Shown here: piece by piece, positions 1 to 12,151 of the stretch | Layout of the letters: each line of letters opens with the position of its first letter | How positions within the stretch are numbered: the stretch's first letter is position 1 | DNA from: Clavelina lepadiformis | Taxonomy: Eukaryota; Chordata; Ascidiacea; Aplousobranchia; Clavelinidae | Direction: 5' to 3' | NCBI RefSeq assembly: GCF_947623445.1 | Contig: NC_135248.1 | Coordinates: 14,889,820-14,953,819 of the forward strand | Length of the DNA stretch: 64,000 nt | Program-made: the position numbers and the translations under genes | Notes under the pieces: generated by a model | What the model was told of the DNA's origin: nothing | Database searches by the model: none | Seen by the model: only the letters and a program-made list of their open reading frames with translations

Positions 1-29
1 TGCTATTTTCTCATTATGCATTCGTGTTG

Positions 30-470
30 TCAAAATTCCGACTTTAGTTTCAAGCTTAGTACAAATGCAGGGACGTTGCTTGCTGTAAAATTGCACGACC
101 TTGTTTCTCTGTCACAGGTATAGCGAGTCGGCCCTAAGAAGGGGATCTCGGTTATAGGCACCACACGTATGAGTGGACCTACAGCCGCACAATTGCTATC
201 AATACCAATATCTGCAGAATTGTCATCGTCAGACAATGATGTATTCGTAAAGTCCACTCTGTATTGGGTTGGCAATAATGATTGCAGAGCAAGTGCTTTA
301 TTTTCATTGGGAACGAGAAGGTCCAGCGTGAAGAATGACCTGAAACCAATCATTTGTGTTCCTTTATTTCTCAAACCAGCCATTCGGTTAACGATTGCGT
401 CACAGCCACGTGACTTTGTTATTGTGTTGTTGAAATTTGTTTTCAGTTGATCCAGTAAAGTCGTGCTCAA
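30..470 (-). CDS. Possible exon of an unidentified secreted or extracellular protein
   Basis: An open frame of about 146 codons runs leftward and ends in TGA at 30-32. The product looks protein-like: it alternates hydrophobic and polar residues, carries potential N-glycosylation sites (NFT, NTS) and has a cysteine pair near the C-terminus (TCDRETRSC). No ATG opens the frame. An in-frame TAA lies just upstream, so if it is real it is the last coding exon of a spliced gene, with an acceptor at one of the AGs near 462, or near 327 for a shorter version. I do not recognise the family. A chance open frame cannot be excluded, because no upstream exon was found. Confidence 0.33.
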   Translation of the reverse strand: MSTTLLDQLKTNFNNTITKSRGCDAIVNRMAGLRNKGTQMIGFRSFFTLDLLVPNENKALALQSLLPTQYRVDFTNTSLSDDDNSADIGIDSNCAAVGPLIRVVPITEIPFLGPTRYTCDRETRSCNFTASNVPAFVLSLKLKSEF

Positions 471-971
471 TGCTTAACGTACCTGGTTACGCTTTGTGTC
501 GCATTATGTCAGCAGTTAGGGCAGCATGGCGGCAAGGATATTAATTTTAATTAAACATTGCTGGGTTTGCCAGTTCATAGTGATCGAACCCAGTCCGCCA
601 GTGTTTTTAAGTCCTGGCTAGTAAGAGCTTACTGCCCCGCGAAGTGCGTTTGATTGTTAAATGTTTCCCCACAATCTTATTCCATTCTAGCGCATTGTAT
701 AACGCTGATCATCTGAACAAGTCTTTCTAATTTGCCTTTGCTTGATGACCCAGGTTTACAATGATTCGAGGCTGTTGAGGGTCGGGAATTAACGGCACTG
801 TGGCGTAGATGGCCACCTGTGTTGAAGTAAGATTTCTTTAAAGCAATTAATTAATGACGCGCATTGTTTAAAACGATCTCATTTTAAACGCGATACAGTC
901 TTTAGTAGCTGAGAAAATAACCGTTCGATTCGAGTTATTTCCTTCATTGTTCCGCTTTCGCACTTTGGGGA
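471..971. other. No gene seen; one tRNA-like patch
   Basis: No convincing exon was found. Around 585-650 the minus strand shows a box-B-like GGGTTCGATCAC and an upstream box-A-like AGTAAGCTCTTACTAG. This suggests a decayed tRNA-derived element, but no full cloverleaf can be drawn. Confidence 0.3.
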
Positions 972-1392
972 GGCGTCAAACACCTGAAACTAAGATCTTT
1001 ATGAATTTGTTGGACGTCCTACGTAGGGCTTTAAAAAACATGTTTAGACCAATCAGAATACAGCATGGTTGGAGTTGTTTTCTAGCCTGGGAATTACACT
1101 AGCAGTTGTCATGCTTCAATGTCCCAGGTCGCGTGCAGAATTAGGCTAAAATTTAGCATGAAAGTAGCTAAAATTGGGTTTTTTTAGACCAAAAATTCTA
1201 GTGTTTATTTTACGCCTCTGTAAAAAAAGTTTGAATCATGGTTTTTTGATGACATTTTATCGAATGGTAGTCCAAAGAATACTAGATTAAATTGCAGAGA
1301 GCCCCATATTTTTCGAGTAATCAGTCTTTAAGTAAATTCACTATATAATAAAAGAAACAAAGATTTTATGGCAATTTTTGGTGTTTGACGCC
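972..1392. mobile_element. Non-autonomous inverted-repeat transposon (MITE), copy 1
   Basis: A 421-bp element bounded by a perfect 13-bp terminal inverted repeat: GGCGTCAAACACC at 972-984 and its reverse complement at 1380-1392. The interior matches 28112-28529 along its length, for example the shared block around GGACGTCCTACGTAGGGCTT. It has no coding capacity. The flanks of this copy show no clear target duplication, unlike the 28-kb copy, which is flanked by TTAA. Confidence 0.75.
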
Positions 1393-2114
1393 ACCTAACC
1401 GCTTTGCGTCTGGCGTTGACACGCCCTTCAAGCTGTGACTGTTAGATATTGGAGTTGTTAGAAGAGATACATCGGCGGCTCTACGGGATTCGAACCTTCA
1501 TAGAGCAAAGCACAGATTAAGTCACAAATTAGTTTGTCGGACACCACACTAACCACCACGTCTGTTACATTGCATGTATTCAGCAAATCACAGTGCAAAA
1601 AGCATGAACACAGTGAAGATGGCAATCGAACACGGGAAGACCATCATTATCAGGGAATATACCTCGTAATTACAGAGTTTGGTGTGATAATTATACAAGA
1701 GGAATTAATGACATAATTTGAATCTGAATATACGTGGAATGGTATTTATAACACTTCATTAGCACAACACCATCCGTTGTGGTGTGTAGTACTTATGGAA
1801 TATTGTATACTCGGGAAGGTAATGTTTACCTACAAACAAACAAACACACATAATGGCAGCAAGTTGGGGCAAAATGCGAATATTGGTGATGTAATAAGGC
1901 AAAAAAAATTCACCAGGAATGCCTGTTTCTAACAAAGCTGTCCTGGCTAGGCGTTAGTTATTAACCAAATATGCCAGGAACAAAAATAACAAGAAGCGCT
2001 TAGAATATTGAAGGAATGACACAGACTAAGGTCAACATCAGAAAGTCAGCAGAGAATCATAGATATTTGCAAGATAAAGCATGTACAGCGCTGCAGAAAA
2101 GATAGCTGACCATC
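1393..2114. other. No gene seen
   Basis: AT-rich intergenic DNA downstream of the KCTD7 stop. A GGGATTCGAACC string near 1489 recalls a tRNA T-arm but has no supporting structure. Confidence 0.5.
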
Positions 2115-4005
2115 TTACCACCATTTTATTCTGAACTCATAAATAGGTCTCTTGCAGTAGTACTGGCCCGTTATGTGCTGGTCACACACACCGATACACT
2201 TATGATCAACTTGGTAGCCCTTCAGAGCTAAATCGTGTTTTATGCAATCTATCAGATCGTAAACATCCATCGACGCATTCCAAGGACCGAAGGAGACGTT
2301 GACGTCACACCTGTGAAAGACTCAAAAGGAACTAAATGAAATCGTAACATCAATGCATAAATACGGTATTTCGTGTAAAGATCTGACATACGTGTGAGTA
2401 ATTTGAGTCTTGTACGGTCTCCATTCCCCGGCTACTGGTTCAGAATTGATGATATTATGAGGAATTGATGGATTTTCTTCTTTGTAGACACAGACTGTAA
2501 GTCTGCAAATGCGTGTTGGATGAGCGAAGGCAGTCTGCTGGGCGTTTTTCATGAGCATGTACAAATTGTCTTCGTAATTGGCTACCTGCGCAAGATATTT
2601 AAATGTTTATGACCTTATCAAAGCAATTGACTGAAACACAAACTACAGTTGTATATGGAGTGGAAGGTTGACATGATGATATGAAATGTCAGACCGAGTC
2701 ACAATTACACTTGATGCAGGAAATAGGTGTTTCTTGTCTAGTATTATAAGGATCATGTATTGTAAAGTATGCAAGCGATGTTATGCATATTTTGCATTAT
2801 GACAAAATAGTATTCTAAGATTAGATTTTACAAAAAGCATGTCTCGCAATAAAAGGAATCAAATACTTTACACGAGTAAGGAAATCTTTCCGAAGTTTCT
2901 CTCCGGCCACGGGCCTGAAGAGCTCGAGTTCCTCACACATTTCGTCGATGTTGTAAAATTGTGCCTCCTGGTAAACTTTGAGGCTTTCGCTTGATGGTGG
3001 AAGTTCACCTTGTCGAAGAAAATTAAGCACAAACTCGAAGAGGCGGCCATCTCGATCAATGAAGTACCTGCAAGGATGTTGTGCTTCTATTATTATTCAT
3101 GAAAAAATGTTGAAATTAAAATCTGCAGCTACAATGTCATTGAGTATGTGTGTAGGCTTCCAAAGAGTGGCTTTGACTATGCATGTTGAAAAAATGGAAT
3201 GCATACTACTACTACTACTACTGCATGAAACCTGGCCTGTATTATGACCATTTGTTATGTGATACATTACCACAACGCTACATTTACAGCAATGTTTAAA
3301 TTTGAACATGAATTATGTTACAGGATTTTAGCTCATGAGAATAACAAAAACTGTCGTGTGTAATATTCATGCTTAATTTGGAGTATCCCTAATACATGTG
3401 CTAGTACTTCAGAATAGCTGCTATACGGAACTCATGAAACATACCTTCCATCTTTATCCGTGAGTAGGTTGTGCCGTCCACTAAACATTACGGCTAACAT
3501 TGAATTTGGATATTTTCGAAGAGTGGACAGGCTTGTTGTGAAGTAAGAGCCACCAACATTCAATTCCACAACTTCAGGTATTTCCTGAAAATTCAAATAA
3601 CAAATGACAACTAGCTTCTTGGTCCATACTAATGGAGAACGGACAATAAATCATTGTGTTACAAAACTAGGCTATGAATTGTATTGTATGAATTGTTAGC
3701 CATTGGCTGTAGAGTGCGAAAAGTATGGGGCTAGCCTTGCTGCACTATCTACTATAATAAGACAAAAAATACACTAACAAACGATGAACGGGAAAAAGTG
3801 ACTAAGTGTAAGGATGTAAAATGGTGCTAACAAGTCAATATTTATGCCAAAAAATCATTCAGGGTACATATTAAACAATAACACCAACTTGTTCTATCAT
3901 TGCATTGCACATAGCGTTCTTACATTAGAAGCTTACAATGTGTGAAACTGCAGCTTCAGAATTATCTTCAAGCTGTATGATGGGTTCACTTGCTGACGGT
4001 TCCAT
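2115..4005 (-). CDS. KCTD7: KCTD7-like BTB/POZ-domain protein, 264 residues, five exons
   Basis: Exons in co-ordinate-descending order are 3937-4005, 3445-3584, 2872-3067, 2392-2585 and 2115-2310. They total 795 nt, with canonical GT-AG splice sites and matching phases. The start is the only ATG opening the first exon; the stop is TAA at 2115-2117. A short acidic N-terminus (1-23) is followed by a T1-type BTB fold, from VVELNVGGSYFTTSLSTL through FSGRHNLL and YFIDRDGRLFEFVLNFLR. The C-terminal half carries KCTD7 hallmarks: VCVYKEENP, SFGPWNASMDVYDLI, HKCIGVC and the terminal KRPIYEFRIKWW. Human KCTD7 is slightly longer (289 residues). KCTD proteins act as cullin-3 adaptors or multimeric BTB scaffolds in the cytosol; KCTD7 is tied to neuronal excitability and lysosomal disease in vertebrates. 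Assignment rests on co-linear resemblance over the full length. Confidence 0.93.
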
Positions 4006-4863
4006 TCTTGGTTGGGTATTGAGTTGTGAGAGCAAACCATGAGCAGTCTTTCCAAGAAACAGCACCACTGCTAATACAAAAATTAACATTTGAACAGTAA
4101 AACCTTCACAGCCTTTCTGTGCGACTGTATGTTAGAAAGCTATTACAGACAGTTTAACTTTTTATGCACAAACTGCAAAAGCTTAAGTTATATACCCGAT
4201 GCTCTTAGAATCAATTCCTTAGGATCCAGCCTTGGTTGCCTAGACCTTGAGCAAGTTGCGCCAGCACCGAGTAATTATAATGAATGACGCAAAAACATTT
4301 AAATCACGACACGAGAAAAAAACTGCTTTAAGCCTTACAGCAAGTGTCTAATAATCACGCCCACGCGACTGTGTGAATTTAGGACCATTAGATCAAGAAG
4401 CTGGTTACTGTATGCTTTAACCGGCTCACATTTGCAGACTGGAACAACTTGATGGCAATAAACACTAGAATGCAATAAGCAAAGTCTGACCAGGCCTATG
4501 GTGGCTATGGCAAGTTAAATTAATCTGGATTATGACTGGAGTCAAGTCGACTAAAATAAGCTTAAGCCCGGCTGGAAATGATTTGAGCAACACTATACAA
4601 GTCAAGTCTTTAGGAAAACCAGATTCTCTCTGTTTTTCCATCGTGCTAATTGTCGTAATTAGCAAGTTCCGTACGTAACACCGCCTAATCTATTATATAG
4701 TTCCGATCACTGAACTACGAGTTAACACCCTAAGTTGCTTCAGGTCGCTACGTCATTGAGCAAAAGTCAGTGAGTAAACAAATCGATCAAGCGCATCGAC
4801 GCGTGACCAGATGTCACGTAAAGGCTTATTTCCATAATAGACACAACATTACAATGTAATATA
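4006..4863. other. KCTD7 upstream region; no gene seen
   Basis: Presumed 5' untranslated sequence and promoter of the leftward KCTD7 gene. No confident TATA box, second gene or repeat was recognised. Confidence 0.4.
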
Positions 4864-5238
4864 CCGTGTTTCTCCGAAAATAAGACAGGGCTTATATTAT
4901 TTTTCGCTTAAAAATATGACACTAGGGCTTATTTTAGGAGATGTCTTTTATTTTCATTTATAAAAACAAAGTTGAGAATTATTTTTATTCAAAAATGATT
5001 TTATCATCGTCCTCTATAATGTCTTGGATGTCACTAGATTCCAAAATTCCAACGGAGTTTTCATTTAACTGTATTTCTCGCCGAATTTTTGCACCTACTC
5101 TTTCGTGTTGAGCAATAAAGGTTACATCGAATTCATTGACTAGGTCTTATTCTAAAGGTAGGGCTTATATTAAAATCATTCTCGAAATTCAGGCTAGGTC
5201 TTATTTTTAGGGTAGGTCTTATTTTCGGAGAAACACGG
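4864..5238. mobile_element. TA-flanked MITE with perfect 23-bp terminal inverted repeats
   Basis: The 375-bp element begins CCGTGTTTCTCCGAAAATAA and ends with the exact reverse complement; 23 bp match at each end (4864-4886 and 5216-5238). TA dinucleotides flank both ends (4862-4863 and 5239-5240), the target preference of Tc1/mariner-type transposons. Internal subterminal repeats of the motif AGGGCTTAT and its complement are present. There is no transposase frame. Perfect TIRs suggest fairly recent insertion. Confidence 0.88.
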
Positions 5239-5750
5239 TAACATCTATCGCATTATACTGTAAACAGTAAAGTATGTAGTATATAAAGTATAAGTATATA
5301 AGTATGTAGTATACAGTAAAAAGTTAAGTTTAATTAAATCTCTTAAATTGATGTAACTTGTTGTAAATATATCACAGGACATGTTGCATTGAAATGTATT
5401 GAAGTCTTGTTGATATTTTTTACTAGATTATACTTCGATTCTACGTTGATACAAATTTAATCGCTTATAGCTCTATAGCCAAAGATGACAAGACTGGCAA
5501 GGACTGATTTGAGTCACAACCAAACATGCTTTCATTGTTCAACGAACTTCTCTGCTGATAATGCAGAAAAAACAGCCATTAAAGACTTAACTGGGCTTTT
5601 GCGATGCATTGTTCGTGAGGGTATATGCGCAGTCAAGCTTATCAGCTTGGAGATCTCGACTTCATGAAAGGTCGTACGCTATTTTTAACCTTAGTGGCTA
5701 GCAGGTGAAAGGTGTTTGTGTTGAGTTGGTGACCGTGCCTCACTATAATA

Positions 5751-6364
5751 CAGTCGAATCCGCTTAATTCGGACACCGGATAACCCGGACAACCGCTTTA
5801 TTCGGCCAAATTGCTCGGGAACGGAACAAAAGTAAAAATTGAACGTAAAAAACTCCCGTTAATTCGGACAATTCTCCGCTTAATTCGGACACAGGTTCGC
5901 AATTCTATTGTTAGGTTATGACACAATAAACAGTACTTCGTTCGTTTTAACACAAGATGCGATTGCATTATGAGTGATTATGGTGAAACAATGACGATCG
6001 ATGCAGTAACAATCGACAATGGACTCATATAAGGCCGTGTCAGCTTCATAGTCGCTTTTACTTCGGTACAATTGCGTCCATCTTGTAGGACAAAATGGTA
6101 CAGAAAAGTTTAGCACAAAAAGTGAAATTGCTTACTAAAGTAAACGAAAACGTTTTATGTGATCAGTGCCAATTACTGCAGTATAGCGCAGCTGCAATTC
6201 ATTTATTACGCAACAGTACAGTATTTTAAATGCGTTTTCTGCCTTTACGCATGACCATGAAACGAACAACTGATTTTCCGCTTAATTCGGACAAAGCCGT
6301 TTCTCCGTTTAATTCGGCCAAAAGTGAGCGGAACCAAAGTGTCCGAATTAAGCGGAGTCGACTG
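5751..6364. mobile_element. Pogo/Tigger-like non-autonomous transposon
   Basis: The 614-bp element has TIRs of about 26 bp with one mismatch: CAGTCGAATCCGCTTAATTC at the left, and CAGTCGACTCCGCTTAATTC when the right end is read inward. Target-site TA lies at 5749-5750 and 6365-6366. The motif CCGCTTAATTCGGAC recurs several times inside both ends. A short rightward frame starting at 6095 (MVQKSLAQKVKLLTKVNE, ending near 6229) resembles the N-terminal helix-turn-helix start of pogo-family transposases. That reading is inference from general shape. The remainder of a transposase is absent. Confidence 0.82.
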
Positions 6365-6366
6365 TA

Positions 6367-7697
6367 CTTGTCGACGATTGCTTGAAGGTTGGTTGGTATA
6401 TTTCGCGTGGATCGGTCCCAGGCAAAATAAGCTACCGTGTATAATGTAGCCTATGTAGCAACGATACGGAAGTTATGACTAATAGTTTTTGTCACAATTA
6501 CGTAAACCATAATAATTGGTCCATTACGCGGTAACGCGAGCAGTAGATCTGTAATGGCATGAATTATACGCTTGTGACAACTACTGTCGGTGAATTGACA
6601 AGTTTTCAGTTGGTTCTAGTTGGTAGGATTTGTTGTTTGATGTCACTTCTCATTAACACTGGATATTAAAGCAGTGGGTTGTGAAATGGAAGACTTATTT
6701 AAGCTGTACGGGCATGGCTTGACATACAAATTGTAATTGATTTAATTTTTATCATTTGTACATTAAATTGATGCTCTCAGTGTCTGCTCTGATTGTTTAT
6801 TTCATGTCCAAAATATTATAAAGTCATTTCAATTGACCTGTTGCTTTACCTTTAGGCTATTTGCGCAACTTTTTTCTGAAACTTCTATTTTTTCGTGACG
6901 TCTTTATTATACATCATTAGTTTTGTAAGCCAGACTAGTTGTTGATGAAAACGTTTCCCTCTGCGGCTTCAAGAAAATGTTTTATAAGTAGCCGCCTTAA
7001 AGAACTTATTGTTATTAGCCTTTAAAAGATCTATTAATGATTTATTTCAAGTTTTGCCGCAGTTTTGCAGTTGATACTTATAGGTCTTAGACAAAGCGGG
7101 TTCACGGAGAATTAGATCTTAACTGATGCTTAATCAGATGCCCGCCCGGATATTTGAATAAATTCCTGACGGGAGCTTGCAGTTTATCTTTATCATTTAT
7201 CAGCCTTACGTTAATTTTGGGACTAGGAAACTCATAAAAACTGTAGTTTTAATGAAGGTTTTCTGATAAAAGGCGGCAAACGCTAATATTTTCAACATGA
7301 AATATCTTGGTTCTGACGTGATAGGAAATATGTACCCCATTGCAACAAGTGGTGAGTTAGCTGTCGGCACTTTAGCTCTATTTTGAAGGCGCTTACCAAG
7401 ATTTCAAATTGTCGATACCATGGTAGTTGTAGTCAAGCGCCACATTCAAAACTCACATATAACATCGTTCCATCGACGTGAAGGAACTATCAATTGAACT
7501 GCAGCGTTTCGACGTTTGAGCCCCAGCTTGGGTATGCCACAAATTCAGTTACGGCTTTGAGGAGTATAAGTTTGATGCCGCGTGTATGTTAATTTTTGGA
7601 AGTTTAATATCCTAAAAACGTTGGCTTTTTAGATGATATGTGAGCATGCGCTAATTTTCATTTGTGTTTTTGCAGAATTATCAACTTATACAATCAA
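6367..7697. other. P450 upstream region; probable 5' non-coding exon boundary
   Basis: No coding exon was found. An acceptor (TTTGTGTTTTTGCAG, ending at 7675) lies 22 nt before the P450 ATG, so the mRNA probably has an upstream non-coding exon whose position is not visible. Confidence 0.4.
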
Positions 7698-10600
7698 ATG
7701 ATTTCCCTCACCTACTTTATGATATCTCTGTTTATTCTATTTTTACTCTGTTACTGGCACCGAAGGCCCAAAAAGTTTCCACCTGGGCCAAGGGGAATTC
7801 CCTTTCTGGGAGTGATTCCGTTTGTAGGTGCTTTCCCAGAGCGAGCCTTTGCCAAATGGAGTAAAATGTATGGTCCGGTGCTGTCAGTTCGAATGGGCCG
7901 GGAAGATTGGGTTATTTTAAACGACTTTCAATCACTCAACCAGGTTGGATTAAAATTAATACTATTATTACTAAAAATATTATGTAAAAAAATACCAGTT
8001 ACTTAAAAATACTTTAATTTTAATATTGTGATAGCTACTGTAGGTGTGCATATGTCAGATATCCTCCTATATAAAAAAATTTCGGTTTGGAGCTTCTAGT
8101 TACTTCACTGTTTGTTGCTTTGAACCCATTTATTGTAGTAAAATGTTTCTAGGAGTTTATAAGCTAATAAGTAATAGCTCTGAACTTCTATGTTTTAAAC
8201 TTTTAAATCTTAAAACTTCACCGCGTAAGGGCCAAACTGCGCTTCTTTAAGTAATACCGAATGAAACGACAACAACAAAACAAATTGCAAATATTGTTAA
8301 AATATACAAATAGTTGCCATCATGAATACCGCGTTCAATAACAGCGCAACAGGTAAAAGAAAGTGCAAGTTTGTTCAGAGAAAATTTGCTTCTATTTTGC
8401 CGTCAGGCCTTTGTAAAGCAGCATGAAGCCTTTTCGGGAAGACCGCCACTGCCAATATTTGACCAAATCGGTGAAACTGTTGGAATTGCCTTTGCTGACT
8501 ACGGCCCTTATTGGAAAACTCAAAGACAATTTAGTGTTTCTGTGCTCCGCAGGTAAAAATGACTCTGCAGTACATCACAAATTAACGGTATGATGTTCAG
8601 TTAGTATATCCTGTTTAAAATATACACAACACACCGTGCATAGCTTATAATATTCAATGATCATTTCGTTCTGTGAAAAAGTTTAAGCGTTGGGGATAAA
8701 TGCTTTGAAAAAAGAATTCTGGAGGAAGTAGATTCTTTAATAGAAGCTATTCGCTTTGAAAATGGCAAAGAATTTGATATCACGGTTTGTTTTAATTCAT
8801 TCTGTGCTACTCAAGACCTACCTTTCCTTATCCGCTTATAACGCTCGATTTATGTTATATGTGTAGCCTACTTTGAAAACTGCCACAGCAAATATCATCA
8901 GCAGCATTGTACTGGGAAAAAGATTCGATTATGATGACGACAAATTCAAGCAGATGCTTAACCGGTCTTTTAAGTAGTAAGTTTGAGGACGACCGCCTAA
9001 TACGTCATCGAAATTATCAATTATCCAATTCAATGATTAATTTTACGACAACAGTTTCTCCAACAACATTGAAGGCTTGATGGTGAGGATTATGATGTTT
9101 GCTCCTAAGTTAATGTCGGTGCCGCCGTTTTCCTTCGTCAGTCGCCGGATGATGCATGAGTTCAACTTATCATTTGGTGAGTGCAGCTTGCTATCTCATC
9201 ACTCCACAGTTTGTTGATTTGATAGAGAATCACGTCATGCCCTGGGTTTTCAGAAACATTTCGTGAGATTGTCGACGAACATGAAGATTCTTTCAACCCA
9301 AGACACTTGCGAAATTACATCGACGCTTTCCTTGCCCGGATGAAACAAGAAGACAATGAACATTTTACGGTATTTGTTTTACAATCCTCGAGTTATTTGA
9401 CCTTTCGAATGCAAGACTTCTTCCAGCTAAGCGGTTGCGATCGGGATACTATGATCTTCTGTCGATTTGTTGTAGAAACTAGTTTGATAACTGAGTCTTT
9501 ATCCTCGGATTGGTTTTTGAAATCGTTTCTTTGTCGACGTTTCTTTATCGCTCAAGCTTACCCAGGTTGTCTGGGTGAATTCTTCGATGCATGCAACATG
9601 TCTATTTTGTTTAAATTTTGATGCGCTAGTCTTGCCTAAATTAGTCCCTACTATCTAGTACAGAACTGTATAAATGTAGTGGCTTGGATTTTGACTTGGT
9701 TGGTTGGTTATGGCTTGATGATGTTTTTTCCAGCTGCCTCATCTCATGAGATCCATCCTGGATTTGTTTTTGGCTGGAACAGAGACTTCGGCCACCACCC
9801 TGAGTTGGGCTCTGCTCTGTCTTCTTCATTATCCTCAAGCACAAGCTAAACTGCGCAAGGAAATTTATGACGTCATCGGTAATCATAATTTATTTGGTTG
9901 TCCTGTATACTGTATTTCAACATTTGTTTTAAATAAAAACTTCTTAAGCTGAGTCGGGACTCTAAGATATTGTTCAAGTTTTATGTCGTTTTCAAGTAAC
10001 TTGTTACTGATTTAGTTCATTGTTAAATCGGAAATTTTTTCTTCACGTGTTTTGTCGGTTTTTTGTTAAGTCTTGATAATTAAGTTTCTTGTTAAAAATC
10101 TGTTCCTTGCCCAGGGCCGTCAGGTGCGGTAATAATGACACAAAAACCAAATCTTCCCTACACCAACGCCTTCATCCAAGAACTATTTCGATACCGGTCA
10201 ATAGCAACCCTTGGGGTTCCCCATAAGACAACCACAGACGTCACACTGAACGAATATTTCATTCCCAAAGATACAAAGGTGATCATGGTGACATATGCCC
10301 ATTTAAACAACCTGATGGCTATAGCCGTTGCTGCGTTTGTGTACAACTCCGATCCACCCATACCTGGCGTTTAGCTTACAGTTAATTGTTAAGTTTCGAG
10401 CGGTAGAAGTTGTTATTTTTCAGGTCCTCTCCAACATTTGGGCGATTCACAACGATTCAGACGTCTGGAGGGAGACGGACCAATTTAAACCGGAACGATT
10501 TCTCGATGCCAACGGATCCTTTGTTTATTCTAACCAAGTCATCCCATTCTCAATCGGGCCTCGCTACTGTCTCGGGGAGCAACTTTCCAGGATGGAGGTT

Positions 10601-10741
10601 TTCCTCTTTCTCGTATCCATGGTGCAGAAATTCGAATTTCTACCTCCAACTGATGACGGATTATTACCCGACATCAAGAAAGGAACTAGCAGTTTTGTTT
10701 ACGCTCCTTTGCATTTCAAAATAAAAGCCAGAGAACTTTGA
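7698..10741 (+). CDS. Cytochrome P450, CYP2-type (clan 2), 487 residues, nine exons
   Basis: Exons are 7698-7943, 8407-8552, 8688-8784, 8867-8976, 9055-9176, 9254-9369, 9734-9878, 10115-10278 and 10424-10741, totalling 1,464 nt with all phases consistent. The product is a haem monooxygenase anchored in the ER membrane. Visible landmarks are an N-terminal hydrophobic anchor (about residues 3-20), the proline hinge PPGPRGIPFLG, the C-helix region YWKTQRQF, I-helix AGTETS (293-298), the K-helix ExxR (E350-R353), PERF (405-408) and the haem loop FSIGPRYCLG with Cys431. A nine-exon organisation and about 490 residues are typical of vertebrate CYP2 genes. It is probably a xenobiotic, lipid or steroid hydroxylase; the substrate cannot be inferred. 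The donors after exons 1 and 8 (GTTGGA, GTGATC) are weak. Confidence 0.92.
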
Positions 10742-11494
10742 TGTCGTTTGTTGAACAAGTCTCAAGTATATGTTGTTGACTGTGCACAAAACTCTAATGT
10801 TGAAAGAAGGTAGTTAGGACACGGCGTTGTATGAAAAATCATCATCCTGATGTTTCCAACGTTCAAACGTATCTAAAGCAATTTTTGACTCAGTTTTTCT
10901 TTACTGGCACAAAGAAAAAAAATATGAAAGTATCTGAAGAAATGTCATAATTATGTTCTAAGGTGTAGACATTTATCCATTTCGAAACGATTTCATAATA
11001 TACCACTCCGCCATGATGCAATAGTTTGAGTATTTATGACGTTGTATCATGCTTCAATGGTTTCCTTGGTCATGCCTATCTTGTGCACGATTGCAGCCAC
11101 GATTTTACCCTTTTTAAAAAAGCTTTGAAGTTGGCCGCTGAAGACATTTAGCGCTATTGTTATGACCAGTGTTCGTTCAAAATTAATCAATTTTGTGATA
11201 GTTACCTATTAAAAGGTACGATTTGTGCAACGAAATATGCTGTACAAACTGCATAAATTTAAAAGAGTTGTATTGTTGTGGTACTGTGTGTAAAGGAGTT
11301 GAATTCAATAAAACTCAAAGCTTCTGTAACGTTATAACCTCAGGGTAGAATGCAAAGTCAGCCAAATTATCTAATTATCCTACAAAGATTGATCTTTAAA
11401 ATTTGGTTGTTTGACAGCAGTAGCCCACTTTAAGAGAACTGGAATGAAAAATTTCTTTAAGCTTTTTTTTATCAAGATAATCAACATTCAGTAC
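10742..11494 (+). other. Presumed P450 3' UTR and spacer
   Basis: No gene seen. An AATAAA at 11307-11312 could be the polyadenylation signal, about 570 bp after the stop; a nearer signal was not recognised. Confidence 0.35.
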
Positions 11495-11597
11495 GAGTGA
11501 TTGCCTTTGCCAACTTTGTGACGTTTCTGATTATTCTATTTTTGCTCTGTTACTGGCACCGAAGCAACGTCAAAGATAAACTGCCGCCATGCAGCAG
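11495..11597 (+). pseudogene. Fragment of a P450 first exon
   Basis: The stretch matches the first coding exon of the upstream P450: both contain TTATTCTATTTTT.CTCTGTTACTGGCACCGAAG and encode a hydrophobic anchor ending FLLCYWHR. The initiating ATG is GTG here and homology stops before the PPGP hinge. No other P450 exon follows, so this is a remnant of a tandem duplication. Confidence 0.75.
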
Positions 11598-12151
11598 AAG
11601 AAAAGAAGAGAAGCGGCTTATGGACCGTCAGCCTATCTCTAAGAATGTTGTAAAGAAAGCTGCTGTTATCAACATTCGCTGCAAAGTCGAAGAAAAAAAG
11701 CGCCATGCAGCACTCCGGTTAGCGTTAGCGTTGGTGTGATCGAAAACTTTGTCCGCTGTTGCTCGTCTGTCTTGGCTTTTTAGACTTACGTTTGTTTAAT
11801 TTTGGCTTCCGCGCGCTTGCTATAGTAAATAGTTGTTATCTGCAATTATTACTATTGTTATTTTCGTGCAAGTTTTGAACCTCTTCCCCTATGTTTTTTC
11901 TTCCCGTTTATCAGCGCATGGTGATAACAAATAAATTTTTTCCTATCAAACACGCTACAAAGACAAAGAATAAAATGTTGTGACACAAAGCAGACTTGTG
12001 CGGCTTTAACAGATGTTTATGATCTTTCTTCCTTAGGATCATACGCTCTACTGAACGCATATTGATCAACCCATTCACGAATAGGAGCCAGTTTCTAGAC
12101 AGATGAACTTATAAATTTCATCATTTCATTTCATGTTCGTACTTAACTGGA

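Noticed and set aside
1478..1530. Possible tRNA around GGGATTCGAACC
   Set aside because: No acceptor, D or anticodon stem can be paired.
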